A stretch of 64,000 nt of DNA from a bacterium HR17 (GCA_002898575.1 BEHT01000001.1:1-64000); one strand, 5' to 3'. Counted from the stretch's first letter, positions 26,476-35,224 are shown. Numbers and translations: made by a program. Notes: generated from the sequence alone by a model not told the origin.

Positions 26476-28194
26476 TTAAGGGTGCAACTCCCGTTCCACA
26501 TCGTCAAAGAAGTAGCCTTCGTCTTTAGCGCGCTTCGGATAAATCGGCAAACGGACATAAAAGGTGGACCCTTTGCCAGGACCTTCGCTTTCCGCCCAAA
26601 TTTGCCCCTCGTGCAGTTCCACCAGGTGCTTGACGAGATAGAGCCCGATACCTGTGCCGCCAGCGGCGCGCGTTTCTTTGGTGTCAACGCGCTCAAACTT
26701 TTCAAAGATTTTGTGCAGTTTGTCTTTGGGAATGCCAATGCCTTGGTCGGAGACGCTGATGAGGATGGAGTTGTTCTCCCGAACGGCACGCACGCGCACC
26801 TCGCCGCCGTCCGGCGAATATTTGATGGCGTTGTTGACCAAGTTGGTCAACACGCCGTCAACTTTGTCCTCGTCGGCGACGATGAGCGGTAACTTTGCGG
26901 GAATGTCCTTGACGAGTTGGTGTTTGTCGGTGTAACTGCGTTGGATTGCCAGCACGCGGTCAATGACCTTTTCCAAGTCCACGCGCTGCCAGTTGGGTTG
27001 CAGCGCCACGCCCCGTTCAATGCGGGACAGGTTCAGCAGGTCTTCAATGAGGCGACGCAACCGGTCGGTCTCTTGGTCAATGATCTGATAGAACTCATAA
27101 CGCGTTTCGGGGTCAAAGTAGCCTTCGCGGTCTTCCAACAGAGTCGCGATGAACCCTTTGATGGAGGTCAACGGCGTGCGCAACTCATGGGACACTGTGG
27201 AGACGAACTCCGTTTTCATCCGTTCCAAACGGCGGATTTCGGTGATGTCCGTGAAGAGAGCGATAACGCCGGAGGGGTTGCCGAACTCGTCGCGCACCAG
27301 TCCCGTTTGGATGCGAAAGATGCGTTCTTCGGGCTCAAGGATTTCCACTTCATCTACGATTTCCTTCCGCTCTGTCAGCGCCGTCGCCAAGATAGAGCGC
27401 ACCTTCTCGTGGGTGACCACCTGCGTGTAGGGTTTGCCGATGATGTTGTTGTCGTTAGTATTGCAAAAGGCTTGTAACGCAGTTTGATTGATCAAGCCGA
27501 TTTTCCCGTTGAGGTTGACCAAGATGACCCCTGCCATGACACTTTCAAAGGCACGCTCCAACTGTTCAGCCCGTTCGCGCAACTCAATGTAAATTTGGGC
27601 GCCCGCGATGACCGACGCCGATTGACGGGAGAGAATTTCCAGAATGCGCCGATCCTCTTCCGAGAAGGGCAGGTTGCGCCGTTTGTTGGCGACGACCAAA
27701 ACACCGATGGCTTTGCGTTCTACGACCCGCTGCTCTTCGTCGCGTTTGTCCCACATTAAAGGCACGATCACGGCGTTGCGGATGCCGGCGCTCCGCATCA
27801 CTTGGGCGTCAGGGTAGCGGCTCTCGGCTAAATCGTTAATCACGACGGGCACCCGTTGCGTGAAGACGCTGCGAATCAGTCCATCTTGAGGGACGGTGCC
27901 GATGGCACCTAACTTGGTGATTTCAATGCCGATGGTCGGCGGGTGCAACAACAGCGTGTCCTCATCGGTGCGGTGCACGAAGAAGAAACACACCTCCGCC
28001 TGCAGCAAGCGGGCAAATCGCGAGAACATCCGCGCCAGCGTTTGGGTCAACTCTTCCTCGGAAGTGGGCGGCACCATCGCCGCTTCTGTGCGTGCCTCTG
28101 CTAGTTGCCGTTCCAACTGGCGCCGCTGGTCTTCCAGTTCGGCGATTCGGCGCCGCAACTCTTGAATCTGCTTTTCCAGTTCGTCCCGTTCCAT
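26476..28194 (-). CDS. Soluble sensor histidine kinase with GAF and PAS domains
   Basis: 572 residues from the ATG with GGAGGGG 6 bases upstream; an open frame continues upstream through the truB gap without a good start. Order: coiled coil (MERDELEKQIQELRRRIAEL...), GAF (~55-205), PAS (~215-325, ESVMAGVILVNLNGKIGLIN), HisKA with H336 in FVSTVSHELRTPL, and HATPase_c (NLVNNAIKYSPDG, VSDQGIGIPKDKLH, GGTGIGLYLVKHLVE). No membrane segment, so it senses an internal signal. No response regulator is next to it; the partner must be elsewhere. Confidence 0.93.
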   Translation of the reverse strand: MERDELEKQIQELRRRIAELEDQRRQLERQLAEARTEAAMVPPTSEEELTQTLARMFSRFARLLQAEVCFFFVHRTDEDTLLLHPPTIGIEITKLGAIGTVPQDGLIRSVFTQRVPVVINDLAESRYPDAQVMRSAGIRNAVIVPLMWDKRDEEQRVVERKAIGVLVVANKRRNLPFSEEDRRILEILSRQSASVIAGAQIYIELRERAEQLERAFESVMAGVILVNLNGKIGLINQTALQAFCNTNDNNIIGKPYTQVVTHEKVRSILATALTERKEIVDEVEILEPEERIFRIQTGLVRDEFGNPSGVIALFTDITEIRRLERMKTEFVSTVSHELRTPLTSIKGFIATLLEDREGYFDPETRYEFYQIIDQETDRLRRLIEDLLNLSRIERGVALQPNWQRVDLEKVIDRVLAIQRSYTDKHQLVKDIPAKLPLIVADEDKVDGVLTNLVNNAIKYSPDGGEVRVRAVRENNSILISVSDQGIGIPKDKLHKIFEKFERVDTKETRAAGGTGIGLYLVKHLVELHEGQIWAESEGPGKGSTFYVRLPIYPKRAKDEGYFFDDVERELHP

Positions 28195-28239
28195 GCGAAA
28201 CCCCTCCGAGTCGTTTGCCCTCATTAGCCACTCAGGATT

Positions 28240-28245
28240 ATTATA
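28240..28245 (-). promoter_or_regulatory. TATAAT -10 box upstream of the histidine kinase
   Basis: On the minus strand TATAAT reads exactly at 28245-28240, about 45 bases before the kinase ATG. The -35 area (17 bases upstream) shows no clear TTGACA. A normal RBS follows. Hence it is a likely start of a separate transcript rather than read-through from truB. Confidence 0.5.
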
Positions 28246-28268
28246 CCGCGTTGCTTGTCGCTCGCTTG

Positions 28269-29210
28269 TCATCGTGGCGGAAACAACTTGTAAGGCTGAC
28301 AAACCCACAAGTTCCCGCGCCGCTGCACCTGCCCGACGCCGGTGAAAGTGCCGTCGGGGTCGTAAAGGCGTACCAATCCGCCGTCGGGCAGATGGGGGTT
28401 GCCCCACACCGTCCCGACAACCGTTTCCATCCCGTTCAACAGCCGGCGCACTTCCAAGCGCGTCAAGGTGAGCGCAGGGAACATCGGCAAAGCGTCGCCG
28501 GGCGTCAACAACCGTTGTCGCCATGTCCCCGCCTTCACCGCTTCTGCGAACTCCTCAAGGGTCAAGGCGTTCTCGGCACGAAACGGACCGACTTGCAACC
28601 GCACCAAAAAATGTTGGTAAGCGCCGCTGCCCATCGCTTCCCCGATATCTGCCGCCAAGGTGCGGATGTAAGTGCCCCGCGAACAGTGCACCTCTATCAG
28701 CGCCCGTTTGGGCGGTGTGTCCCAAAACCGCAGCAACTCCAGCCGATAAATGTGCACCCGCCGGGGTTGACGGGGCACCTCTATGCCTTGCCGCGCTAAC
28801 TCGTAGAGCCGTTTGCCCTGATAGTGCAACGCCGAAAGCATCGGCGGCACCTGCTCAATCTCCCCGACAAACCGGTGCAAAACAGCTTGCAAACGGTCGG
28901 CGGTAATGTCGTCCGCCGAAGCGGTGCGCACGATATCGCCCTCTGCGTCTTGGGTCGTCGTGCTGACGCCGAACACCATTTCAAACCGATACACCTTGTC
29001 CATATCAGAGAGAAACTCGGCGAGGCGAGTGGCGCGCCCCAAGCAAAGCACCATCAACCCACACGCTAAGGGGTCTAAGGTGCCCGTGTGCCCGACCCGC
29101 TGGATGTGCAGGCGCCGGCGCACCCATTCCACCAAATCGTGCGCTGTCATCCCCGATGGCTTCAACAACAGCAACACGCCTTCCGGTTCCAGACCATTCT
29201 TTTTTGCCAT
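28269..29210 (-). CDS. truB: tRNA pseudouridine(55) synthase
   Basis: 313 residues. Makes pseudouridine 55 in the T arm of tRNA. Catalytic motif GTLDPLACGLMVLCLGRATRL with the Asp nucleophile, GMTAHDLVEWVR at the N-terminus, VPPMLSALHYQGKRLYELARQG, and CSRGTYIRTLAADIG are all standard TruB. The last ~70 residues (PUA-like: VVGTVWGNPHLPDGGLVRLYDPDG) are intact. Last gene of the minus-strand DUF503-rbfA-nrnA-truB set. Confidence 0.95.
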   Translation of the reverse strand: MAKKNGLEPEGVLLLLKPSGMTAHDLVEWVRRRLHIQRVGHTGTLDPLACGLMVLCLGRATRLAEFLSDMDKVYRFEMVFGVSTTTQDAEGDIVRTASADDITADRLQAVLHRFVGEIEQVPPMLSALHYQGKRLYELARQGIEVPRQPRRVHIYRLELLRFWDTPPKRALIEVHCSRGTYIRTLAADIGEAMGSGAYQHFLVRLQVGPFRAENALTLEEFAEAVKAGTWRQRLLTPGDALPMFPALTLTRLEVRRLLNGMETVVGTVWGNPHLPDGGLVRLYDPDGTFTGVGQVQRRGNLWVCQPYKLFPPR

Positions 29211-29235
29211 GCGTTCAGGTCGCCCCCTGCAGTCT

Positions 29236-30201
29236 TTATCGCTGCGCTAAAACGCGTCGCAGCGCCGCAAGCACTTGCCGCACCGCACAGTCAAGGGGGC
29301 AGCGGAGGCGGCAACCGGCTGCCGCTGGGTGACCGCCGCCCCCGAACTGTTGGGCGACAGCGGCGACATTCGTGTCGTCTTTTGCCCGCAGGCTCACTTT
29401 AACGAGGTCGGGCGCCACTTCCCGAAACAACACGGCGACGCGCGTCCCATCTACCGCACGCAAGAAGTTGACAAAGTTTTCGGTGTCGTCGTCCGTCGTT
29501 CCCGTGTCGCGGAAATCCGCGCGGGAAAGCGCCGCCCAGCACAGCCCGATTTTATCTTCTAACCGCGCTTGCGCCAACATCCGCGCCAACAACCGCGTCG
29601 CCCGCAACGAGCGGGTTTCCAGCAACTGGTCGTAGAGGGTCTGGGGGTCTACCCCGTAGCCCAACAACGCCGCTGCCAGCCGCAACACCCGCGCGTTCGT
29701 GTTGCGAAAATGGAAACCGCCCGTGTCGGTTAAAATAGCCGCGTATAAACAGGTAGCGATGTCACGGTTCAGCGGCACTTTGAGCGTTCGCAACAGGGCA
29801 GCGATCAACTCGCCCGTCGCCGCCGCTTGCGGTTCCACCCAGGCTGCCACTGCTTCGGCGGGTGGTCGCTTAGGGTGGTGGTCAATGACGACCAACGGCA
29901 CGCGAGGGCGCTTCCAACGGTTCGGCAAGTCCGCGCGGTCTAAATCGGCACAGTCTACGACGACGAGCAAATCCACCGGCGCCGCCACATTGCGGCGCAC
30001 CTGATGAGCGTGCGGCAGGGCACGGTAGCGGTGCGGGAAACCGTGCCGAAAAATGACTTGTGCGCGTTTGCCCAGTGTCTGTAACCCCAGCGCTAAGGCG
30101 AGGGCACTGCCTAAGGCGTCTCCTTCAGGGTTAGCGTGGGCGGTGACCGCGATGTGTTTTGCGCGTCGCAACTGTTCCGTCAGCGCACTCGGGACTCGCA
30201 T
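29236..30201 (-). CDS. nrnA: DHH/DHHA1 family phosphoesterase, NrnA-like
   Basis: 321 residues. NrnA degrades short RNA oligonucleotides and 3'-phosphoadenosine phosphate. DHH motif context: AVTAHANPEGDALGSALAL (N-P-E-G-D, family usually H-x-x-P-D-x-D), VDCADLDRADLP, VVIDHHPKRPPAE (DHH), TDTGGFHFRNT, and a C-terminal DHHA1 GGGGHPAAAGCRL. Position between rbfA and truB is classical. The first Asp-rich motif has E where many family members have D, so metal coordination could be checked. Confidence 0.92.
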   Translation of the reverse strand: MRVPSALTEQLRRAKHIAVTAHANPEGDALGSALALALGLQTLGKRAQVIFRHGFPHRYRALPHAHQVRRNVAAPVDLLVVVDCADLDRADLPNRWKRPRVPLVVIDHHPKRPPAEAVAAWVEPQAAATGELIAALLRTLKVPLNRDIATCLYAAILTDTGGFHFRNTNARVLRLAAALLGYGVDPQTLYDQLLETRSLRATRLLARMLAQARLEDKIGLCWAALSRADFRDTGTTDDDTENFVNFLRAVDGTRVAVLFREVAPDLVKVSLRAKDDTNVAAVAQQFGGGGHPAAAGCRLRCPLDCAVRQVLAALRRVLAQR

Positions 30202-30237
30202 CGCCAGCTCCTTCCAACGCAGCGCTTAAAGTGACGG

Positions 30238-30666
30238 CTACTTCCGCGTTCGGCGCCGCGTCGGTTTTGACGGCGCCGGTTCAGCTGGTGCCGTTTGTTG
30301 CGTGATTTGGTCCAGCAGGGACAAGACATGCATCGCCTTTTCAATGCGTTTGTCCAAGATGAAAGTGAGCCGTGGGATGAACCGCCAATGGACATTGCGG
30401 TTAATTTCCTCACGGATCAACGGCTCCGCGCCCTCCAACGCCTGTAGCGCGGCGATCTCCTTTTGCTCGTCTCCCAAGACGGTGAAGAACACCTTGCCGT
30501 GTTGAAAATCGGGCGACACTTGCACCTCAGTGATGGTCACGAATTGCAAGCGGGGGTCTTTGAGCCGATACAGCAAAAAGTCACCGATGATCTCCCGCAA
30601 CAACTTGTTGGCGCGTTCTACCCGGCGCGATGGTCCCATCGCAGTTGCACCTGCCTTTCGGCTCAC
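30238..30666 (-). CDS. rbfA: Ribosome-binding factor A
   Basis: 133-142 residues depending on start: a GTG overlapping the DUF503 stop (GTGA, 30666) or an internal ATG at 30639 (MGPSRRVERANKLLREIIG). The ATG form is nearer the usual RbfA start. RbfA matures the 16S 5' end on the 30S subunit. RLKDPRLQFVTITEVQVSPDFQHGKVFFTVLG and EEINRNVHWRFIPRLTFILDKRIEKAM are typical KH-fold RbfA. C-terminal tail is basic and Pro-rich. Confidence 0.92.
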   Translation of the reverse strand: MSRKAGATAMGPSRRVERANKLLREIIGDFLLYRLKDPRLQFVTITEVQVSPDFQHGKVFFTVLGDEQKEIAALQALEGAEPLIREEINRNVHWRFIPRLTFILDKRIEKAMHVLSLLDQITQQTAPAEPAPSKPTRRRTRK

Positions 30667-30950
30667 CAGATTTCTACCTGCACATCGTCCACGACCACCC
30701 GCCCGTCCTCTTCAATCCAGTTTGCGATATGCATCAGGCACTCGTGAACGAACTCTCTGTCGTTGGCGACGCAGGCAAACGCCAATGTCGCCCGTTGCCT
30801 TTCATTCAAGTGATCGGCTTCACACGCTGAGACATTGAACCGGCTGCGAATGCGGTCCAATATACTGCGGACGACTTGCCGTTTGTCTTTAAGCGATTGA
30901 CTGTCCGGGATGGTGATGTCCACGGTGCTCAGCCCGACAAAAACTGCCAT
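30663..30950 (-). CDS. DUF503 / YlxP family protein
   Basis: 95 residues, VGLSTVDITIPDSQSLKDKR and VVRSILDRIRSRFNVSACEA are the standard DUF503 start. YlxP is a small ribosome-associated protein that usually sits between infB and rbfA and helps ribosome maturation in Bacillus. Here infB is absent and the gene heads the operon from a divergent promoter region. Confidence 0.93.
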   Translation of the reverse strand: MAVFVGLSTVDITIPDSQSLKDKRQVVRSILDRIRSRFNVSACEADHLNERQRATLAFACVANDREFVHECLMHIANWIEEDGRVVVDDVQVEIW

Positions 30951-31015
30951 GTCGGCTCACCTGTGCCCGCACAATTGTCCATGAAAATTGTAGGGCATAA
31001 TGCAGCCTGCGGGTT

Positions 31016-31207
31016 CGGTGGGGTGTCTCGCCCCCCGATAGCGGAGTTGGTCTGGGCAACTGCCAAATGCGCAGGGCGAAAGTCCTCCAGGGATAAGGCG
31101 TGAGACTTGGCGGAAAACGGTGGTGTCAGCGGCTTTGTAGCCATGCCACAAGGCTGCGGCGGGGCGAACTTCGTGCGGATCGCGGTCGTTACTACTGTAA
31201 TAGCCGC
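31016..31207 (+). ncRNA. Candidate structured RNA between DUF503 and miaB
   Basis: The 391-base gap holds no reading frame I trust but many phased hairpins on the plus strand: AGTTG/CAACT (31045-31049 / 31057-31061); GCCAA/TTGGC (31062-31066 / 31107-31111) enclosing AGGGC-GAAA-GTCCT, a GNRA tetraloop (31073-31086); a 10-base stem GCGGCTTTGT / ACAAGGCTGC (31129-31138 / 31148-31157); and GCGG-TTAC ... GTAA-CCGC with a symmetric 3x3 internal loop (31182-31207). A possible TTGTCC-17-TAATGC pair precedes it at 30975-31003. No match to RNase P, tmRNA, SRP or any riboswitch I know. The hairpins could equally be DNA-level or minus-strand features. Confidence 0.45.
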
Positions 31208-31262
31208 CGTGTCGTTGGTTCGGCGCACCGGGCGCCCCGTTAACGAGAATTAACGCCCCGTG

Positions 31263-31291
31263 TGCTGACCGAGGTGTGTTTGGGCTATAAT
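31263..31291 (+). promoter_or_regulatory. Promoter for miaB
   Basis: TATAAT (31286-31291) is a perfect -10 box 50 bases before the miaB ATG. A weak -35 candidate TGCTGA spans about 31264-31268 plus one base at a spacing near 17. Just upstream a hairpin CGTTAA/TTAACG lies at 31238-31255. Confidence 0.5.
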
Positions 31292-31341
31292 TGAGGTGGC
31301 ACTGCCAAAGCCACAGCCTCTGCGATTGAGGTGCATATCTG

Positions 31342-32718
31342 ATGCCCCGTTACTGGATTGAAACTTTCGGCTGCCAGATGAATGTGCTGGACAGTGAGGC
31401 GATGGCGGGGTTGCTGACCAAGATGGGCTACGAGAAAGCCCGCAGCCCCGAAGAGGCGGACATCATTCTCATCAACACCTGCACCGTCCGTCAAAAGCCC
31501 GACGAAAAAGCCTTCGCCTACTTGGGCGAGTTCGCCAAACTCAAGCAGAAAAAGCCCGACCTGATTTTAGGCGTGACAGGCTGCATGGCGCAGCGCGAAA
31601 GCGACATCATCAAGGCACGGGCGCCTTATGTGGACTTGCTGCTCGGTCCCCGCAGCGTCCATCGGTTGCCCGACCTAATTCGCACCGTCCAAGAGCAGCG
31701 GCGCTTCGCCGAATACCTTGACCTTTACGATGACCCCGTCCCACCCGATTTGGTCGTCCGCAACAGCGACCTGTTTGCTTATGTGACTATCATTCACGGC
31801 TGCAACAAAAGATGCACCTTCTGCGCTGTCCCGACAGCGCGCGGACCCGAAAAGAGCGTCCCGCCTGACATCGTCTTGGAACAGGTGCGCCAGTTGATTG
31901 ACTTGGGCTACAAGGAAATCGTCTTGCTAGGGCAAAACGCCAACGCTTACGGGCACGACTTGGACTCAAAGTGGGGCGGGAGAGTTGACTTGGCGTGGCT
32001 TTTGGAGCGCATTGACGAAATCGCAGCACCGGCGAAAGTGCGGGTCCGCTTCACGACCAACCATCCCAATCACATGAGCGACCGCTTGATTGACGCGATG
32101 GCGCACTTAGAGTGTGTTTGCGAGCACATTCATCTGCCCGTGCAAAGTGGTGACAATGAGGTGTTGCGGCGGATGTGGCGGGGCTATACGGTGGAGCGTT
32201 ACTTGAGCGTCATTGAAAAGTTGCGGGCGAGGGTGCCTGGCATCGCCATCGCCACCGATGTCATCGTCGGCTTTCCGGGCGAAACGGAAGGGCAGTTCCG
32301 CAACACGCTCAAGTTAATGGAGCAGGTGGAGTTTGACCAAGCGTTCATGTTTGCCTTCTCGCCCCGCCCCAACACACTGGCGGCGACCTTCCCCGACCAA
32401 ATTCCCGAACCCGTCAAAAAGCGGCGGCTGCAAGAGTTGATCGCGTTGCAAAACGAGATACAACAGCGCAAGAACGAGCGCGAAGTCGGGAAAATCGTGG
32501 AAGTGTTGGTGGAAGGTCCGAGCGAAAAGAACCCCAAAAAACTGTCGGGGCGCACCCGCACCAACAAGACCGTCGTCTTTGAAGGACCGCCCGCATTGCG
32601 GGGCAAGTTCGTTCATGTCCGCACGACAAGGGCTTACCTTTGGGGCTTTGAAGGTGAACTGGTCGGCGACGCCGCACCGGATCCGACGCCGAACATAGAA
32701 TTGTTGGCAGTCGTGTAG
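31342..32718 (+). CDS. miaB: tRNA-2-methylthio-N6-dimethylallyladenosine synthase
   Basis: 458 residues. Radical-SAM enzyme that methylthiolates i6A37 of tRNA. N-terminal UPF0004 cysteines in ETFGCQMN (C10), NTCTVRQKP and GCMAQRES bind the auxiliary cluster. The radical-SAM cluster is C154-x-x-x-C158-x-x-C161 in HGCNKRCTFCAVP. VGFPGETEGQF and the C-terminal TRAM domain (LVEGPSEKNPKKLSGRTRTNKTVV region) complete it. MiaB rather than MtaB/RimO by the FGCQMN and SVPPDIVLEQV blocks. Confidence 0.93.
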   Translation: MPRYWIETFGCQMNVLDSEAMAGLLTKMGYEKARSPEEADIILINTCTVRQKPDEKAFAYLGEFAKLKQKKPDLILGVTGCMAQRESDIIKARAPYVDLLLGPRSVHRLPDLIRTVQEQRRFAEYLDLYDDPVPPDLVVRNSDLFAYVTIIHGCNKRCTFCAVPTARGPEKSVPPDIVLEQVRQLIDLGYKEIVLLGQNANAYGHDLDSKWGGRVDLAWLLERIDEIAAPAKVRVRFTTNHPNHMSDRLIDAMAHLECVCEHIHLPVQSGDNEVLRRMWRGYTVERYLSVIEKLRARVPGIAIATDVIVGFPGETEGQFRNTLKLMEQVEFDQAFMFAFSPRPNTLAATFPDQIPEPVKKRRLQELIALQNEIQQRKNEREVGKIVEVLVEGPSEKNPKKLSGRTRTNKTVVFEGPPALRGKFVHVRTTRAYLWGFEGELVGDAAPDPTPNIELLAVV

Positions 32719-32752
32719 GTCACCGCATCGCTGGCACCTCCCGATACGCACC

Positions 32753-32788
32753 GCGTTAGCCCCACGCCCGCCGGCGTGGGGCTAACGC
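32753..32788. terminator. Intrinsic terminator downstream of miaB
   Basis: A perfect 16-base stem, GCGTTAGCCCCACGCC (32753-32768) with GGCGTGGGGCTAACGC (32773-32788), loop CGCC, starts 34 bases after the miaB stop. Only a short T-rich stretch (TTTGG) follows on the plus strand. The structure is strong; the poor T-run means that another role (mRNA protection) is possible. Confidence 0.6.
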
Positions 32789-32876
32789 TTTGGCAAACGC
32801 AACTTCGCCGATGCCACTGAACTGCCACAGCGCTACCATTTTGCCCATGGACGCGACCTCAAGGGGAGTGATGGGT

Positions 32877-34262
32877 ATGATGCGTTGGGTTGCGGTATGG
32901 GCAGCCATCGGCTCGGCAGCGGCGGTGTTACAAGCCCAAGGCATCAAAGTTGATGTGTCGTGGCGGGTGCGAGGTGAGGTGTGGGACTTCTTCACGACCC
33001 CCGGCGCCGATAACCACTACGCTTTTCTCGGATCGCTGCTGCGAGCGGGCATCAGTGGGCAAGGGCAGCGGCATGCGTGGCGGTTGGAACTGGCGCAATC
33101 AACTTTGGCGGGTCTGCCCGACAACGCTCGCCCCCCTTCGCACGGGGCGACCTACCGGTCCGTCAACGGCGGGCGGGACGGTAGCGTGTTTTTAAAGCAA
33201 CTTTTCTGGCGTTGGCGGAGCAAATCGGGATGGTCGCTGATGCTGGGGCGCTTTGAATTTTCCGACGGCAGTGAGCGGATGCCCGACGACCCTACCTTGC
33301 AGTGGCTGCGCCGCCATCGCATCCAAGAGCGGCTCATCGGTCCCTTCGGTTTCACCCACATCACCCGCAGTTTTGACGGCGTTTATTGGGCTTGGGACCG
33401 CCTGCAAGGCACATTGACCCTCACCCTCTTTCGCCCCACGAGGGGCGCTTTTGATTTGCGCGCCAACGATCAACTGACCCGTGTGACTGTCGCTTACACT
33501 TCATGGACTTTTCGCCCTGACCCTCAAAGCGACGCTCGGTTCTTTGCCCTTTACTACCGCGACGCGCGCCCTGCCGTCAAGGTGGACAGCCGTCCCCTCG
33601 CTGATCGGCAAACCGACCGAGAAGCCATTGCCCTCACGACCTTGGGCGGTCACTTTCTCCGCGTCGTTCCCAGCAAATGGGGGCAGACGGACTTCCTCGC
33701 TTGGGGCGCGTGGCAATGGGGCGATTGGGGACGGTTGAAGCACCGCGCCTTCGCCGTGGCTGCCGAGATTGGGCACCGGTGGGACAGCCCTTGGCGTCCG
33801 TGGCTGCGCTTGGGCGCTTTCCTGAGCACGGGTGACGGCAACCCCAACGACGGCTTTCACAAAACCTTCTTTCAAGTCCTGCCGACGCCCCGCCTTTACG
33901 CCCGCTTCCCCATCTACAACCTGATGAACAACCGCGACCTGTTCGTCCAATTCACGCTCTGCCCCCATCGCCGTCTGACATTGCGTTTGGAAGCCCATCG
34001 TCTTTGGCTCTCGCGCCGCACTGACCTTTGGTATGCGGGCGGAGGCGCTTTCAACGACACCGCTTTCGGCTACGCGGGGCTGACGAGCGGCGGTGCTCGG
34101 CGGTTGATGGACGTGCTGGATCTGAGCGTGGACTACCAATCCGACCCGCTGACGACTTGGACGCTCTATTTGGCGCGGGCGTGGGGCAAGGGCGCTGTCC
34201 GTAGCAATTTCGCCGGCAGTAGCGCCACTTACGCCTACTTGGAAGTCGTCCGACGGTGGTGA
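32877..34262 (+). CDS. Outer-membrane beta-barrel, alginate-export type
   Basis: 461 residues from an ATG with AAGGGGAG; ATG at 32871 or 32880 is also possible. Signal peptide (MMRWVAVWAAIGSAAAVLQAQ). The mature chain alternates aromatic and polar residues in strand-sized blocks and ends GARRLMDVLDLSVDYQSDP ... YAYLEVVRRW, the C-terminal pattern of alginate_exp-domain porins. These are 18-strand outer-membrane channels. Genes around are not alginate genes, so the substrate is unknown. Supports an outer membrane. Confidence 0.8.
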   Translation: MMRWVAVWAAIGSAAAVLQAQGIKVDVSWRVRGEVWDFFTTPGADNHYAFLGSLLRAGISGQGQRHAWRLELAQSTLAGLPDNARPPSHGATYRSVNGGRDGSVFLKQLFWRWRSKSGWSLMLGRFEFSDGSERMPDDPTLQWLRRHRIQERLIGPFGFTHITRSFDGVYWAWDRLQGTLTLTLFRPTRGAFDLRANDQLTRVTVAYTSWTFRPDPQSDARFFALYYRDARPAVKVDSRPLADRQTDREAIALTTLGGHFLRVVPSKWGQTDFLAWGAWQWGDWGRLKHRAFAVAAEIGHRWDSPWRPWLRLGAFLSTGDGNPNDGFHKTFFQVLPTPRLYARFPIYNLMNNRDLFVQFTLCPHRRLTLRLEAHRLWLSRRTDLWYAGGGAFNDTAFGYAGLTSGGARRLMDVLDLSVDYQSDPLTTWTLYLARAWGKGAVRSNFAGSSATYAYLEVVRRW

Positions 34263-34353
34263 CCCTTTGCTCCGCCGCCGGCAAGTGGGGGCAAAATTCC
34301 GCTGGCGGTGTAGGTGCCCCGCCAATTTCTGCGGGCGAAAGGGGTGAGACGAT

Positions 34354-35178
34354 GTGCAGTTAGCGTTTTCCACTTTGGGTTGTCCGAAGTGGTCGCTGGA
34401 CGAAATCATCCGCAACGCTGTCGCTTGGGGTTACCAAGGCGTGGAGTTGCGCGGGTTGCAGGACGAACTGTTTTTGCCCAAGCACCCTGCCTTGGTGCCC
34501 GCCAACCGGGAAGCGACGCGGCAGCGCTTTCACGACGCGGGTTTAAAGGTCACAGCGCTGGGCTCGTCGGCGCGGTTGGGTGTCCCCGAAAACGAATGGC
34601 AGAAACAACGGGACGAAGCCGTCGCCTACGCTGAACTGGCAGCGGCGTTGCAGTGCCCTATCGTGCGGGTCTTCGGTGGCAACATCCCGCAAGGGTGGGA
34701 CAAAACGACTTACTTCAAGACCGTTGCCGAGCGCTTGCAAACGCTGGCGGAACTCGCCCAACCGATGAAGGTGACGATGGCGTTGGAAACGCACGATGCG
34801 TTAGTGCGCGCCACCGATGTCGCCGCCATCTTGGCGCAAGTGCCTGCCGAAAATTCTGGGTGCGTTTGGGATGTTCACCATTCAGTGCGAGCGGGCGAAA
34901 CGCCTGACGCGTCGGTGCAGGCGTTGGGCAGGCGCATCGTCGCAACGCACCTCAAAGACTCGGTGCGCAAGGACGGCAGAATCCGCTATGTGCCAGTAGG
35001 GCGAGGGGATATACCGTTACAGGATGCCCTCAAAGCGCTGCGCCGTCTCCGCTACCAAGGGTTTTTGACCTTTGAGTGGGAGAAGCGGTGGCATCCTGAC
35101 CTTGAAGAGCCTGAAGTTGTGCTGCCACAATTTGTGGTGGTCGTGCGCGGTTGGTTGGCTGGAACGAACGGGCATTAA
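34354..35178 (+). CDS. Sugar phosphate isomerase/epimerase (AP endonuclease 2-type TIM barrel)
   Basis: 274 residues starting at GTG, with GGGGTGA upstream; an ATG two bases earlier is out of frame. FSTLGCPKWSLDEIIRNAVAWGYQGVELRG starts the barrel; LAALQCPIVRVFGGNIP, ALETHDALVRATDVAAIL (E-H), GCVWDVHHSV (D-H-H), VATHLKDSVR and FLTFEWEKRWHPD with the conserved metal-binding Glu/Asp/His set follow. Members isomerise sugars such as tagatose, hexulose or inositol derivatives; the exact reaction is open. Confidence 0.88.
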   Translation: MQLAFSTLGCPKWSLDEIIRNAVAWGYQGVELRGLQDELFLPKHPALVPANREATRQRFHDAGLKVTALGSSARLGVPENEWQKQRDEAVAYAELAAALQCPIVRVFGGNIPQGWDKTTYFKTVAERLQTLAELAQPMKVTMALETHDALVRATDVAAILAQVPAENSGCVWDVHHSVRAGETPDASVQALGRRIVATHLKDSVRKDGRIRYVPVGRGDIPLQDALKALRRLRYQGFLTFEWEKRWHPDLEEPEVVLPQFVVVVRGWLAGTNGH

Positions 35179-35224
35179 GGGTGCGGGGCGCCGTTCTAAC
35201 CGCGACAAAAGGCGGTGAGCACCG

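Noticed and set aside
28195-28524. N-terminal extension of the histidine kinase
   Set aside because: Overlaps the truB 3' end, is Arg/Ala-rich shadow sequence, and the downstream ATG has a GGAGGGG site and a -10 box.
31016-31207. RNase P RNA, tmRNA or cobalamin riboswitch in the miaB leader
   Set aside because: GAAAGTCC and CTGTAA resemble short words of these RNAs, but the other conserved blocks are missing.
30929-31228. 99-residue minus-strand frame across the DUF503-miaB gap
   Set aside because: Crosses the hairpin-rich region, overlaps DUF503's start and has no RBS or family resemblance.
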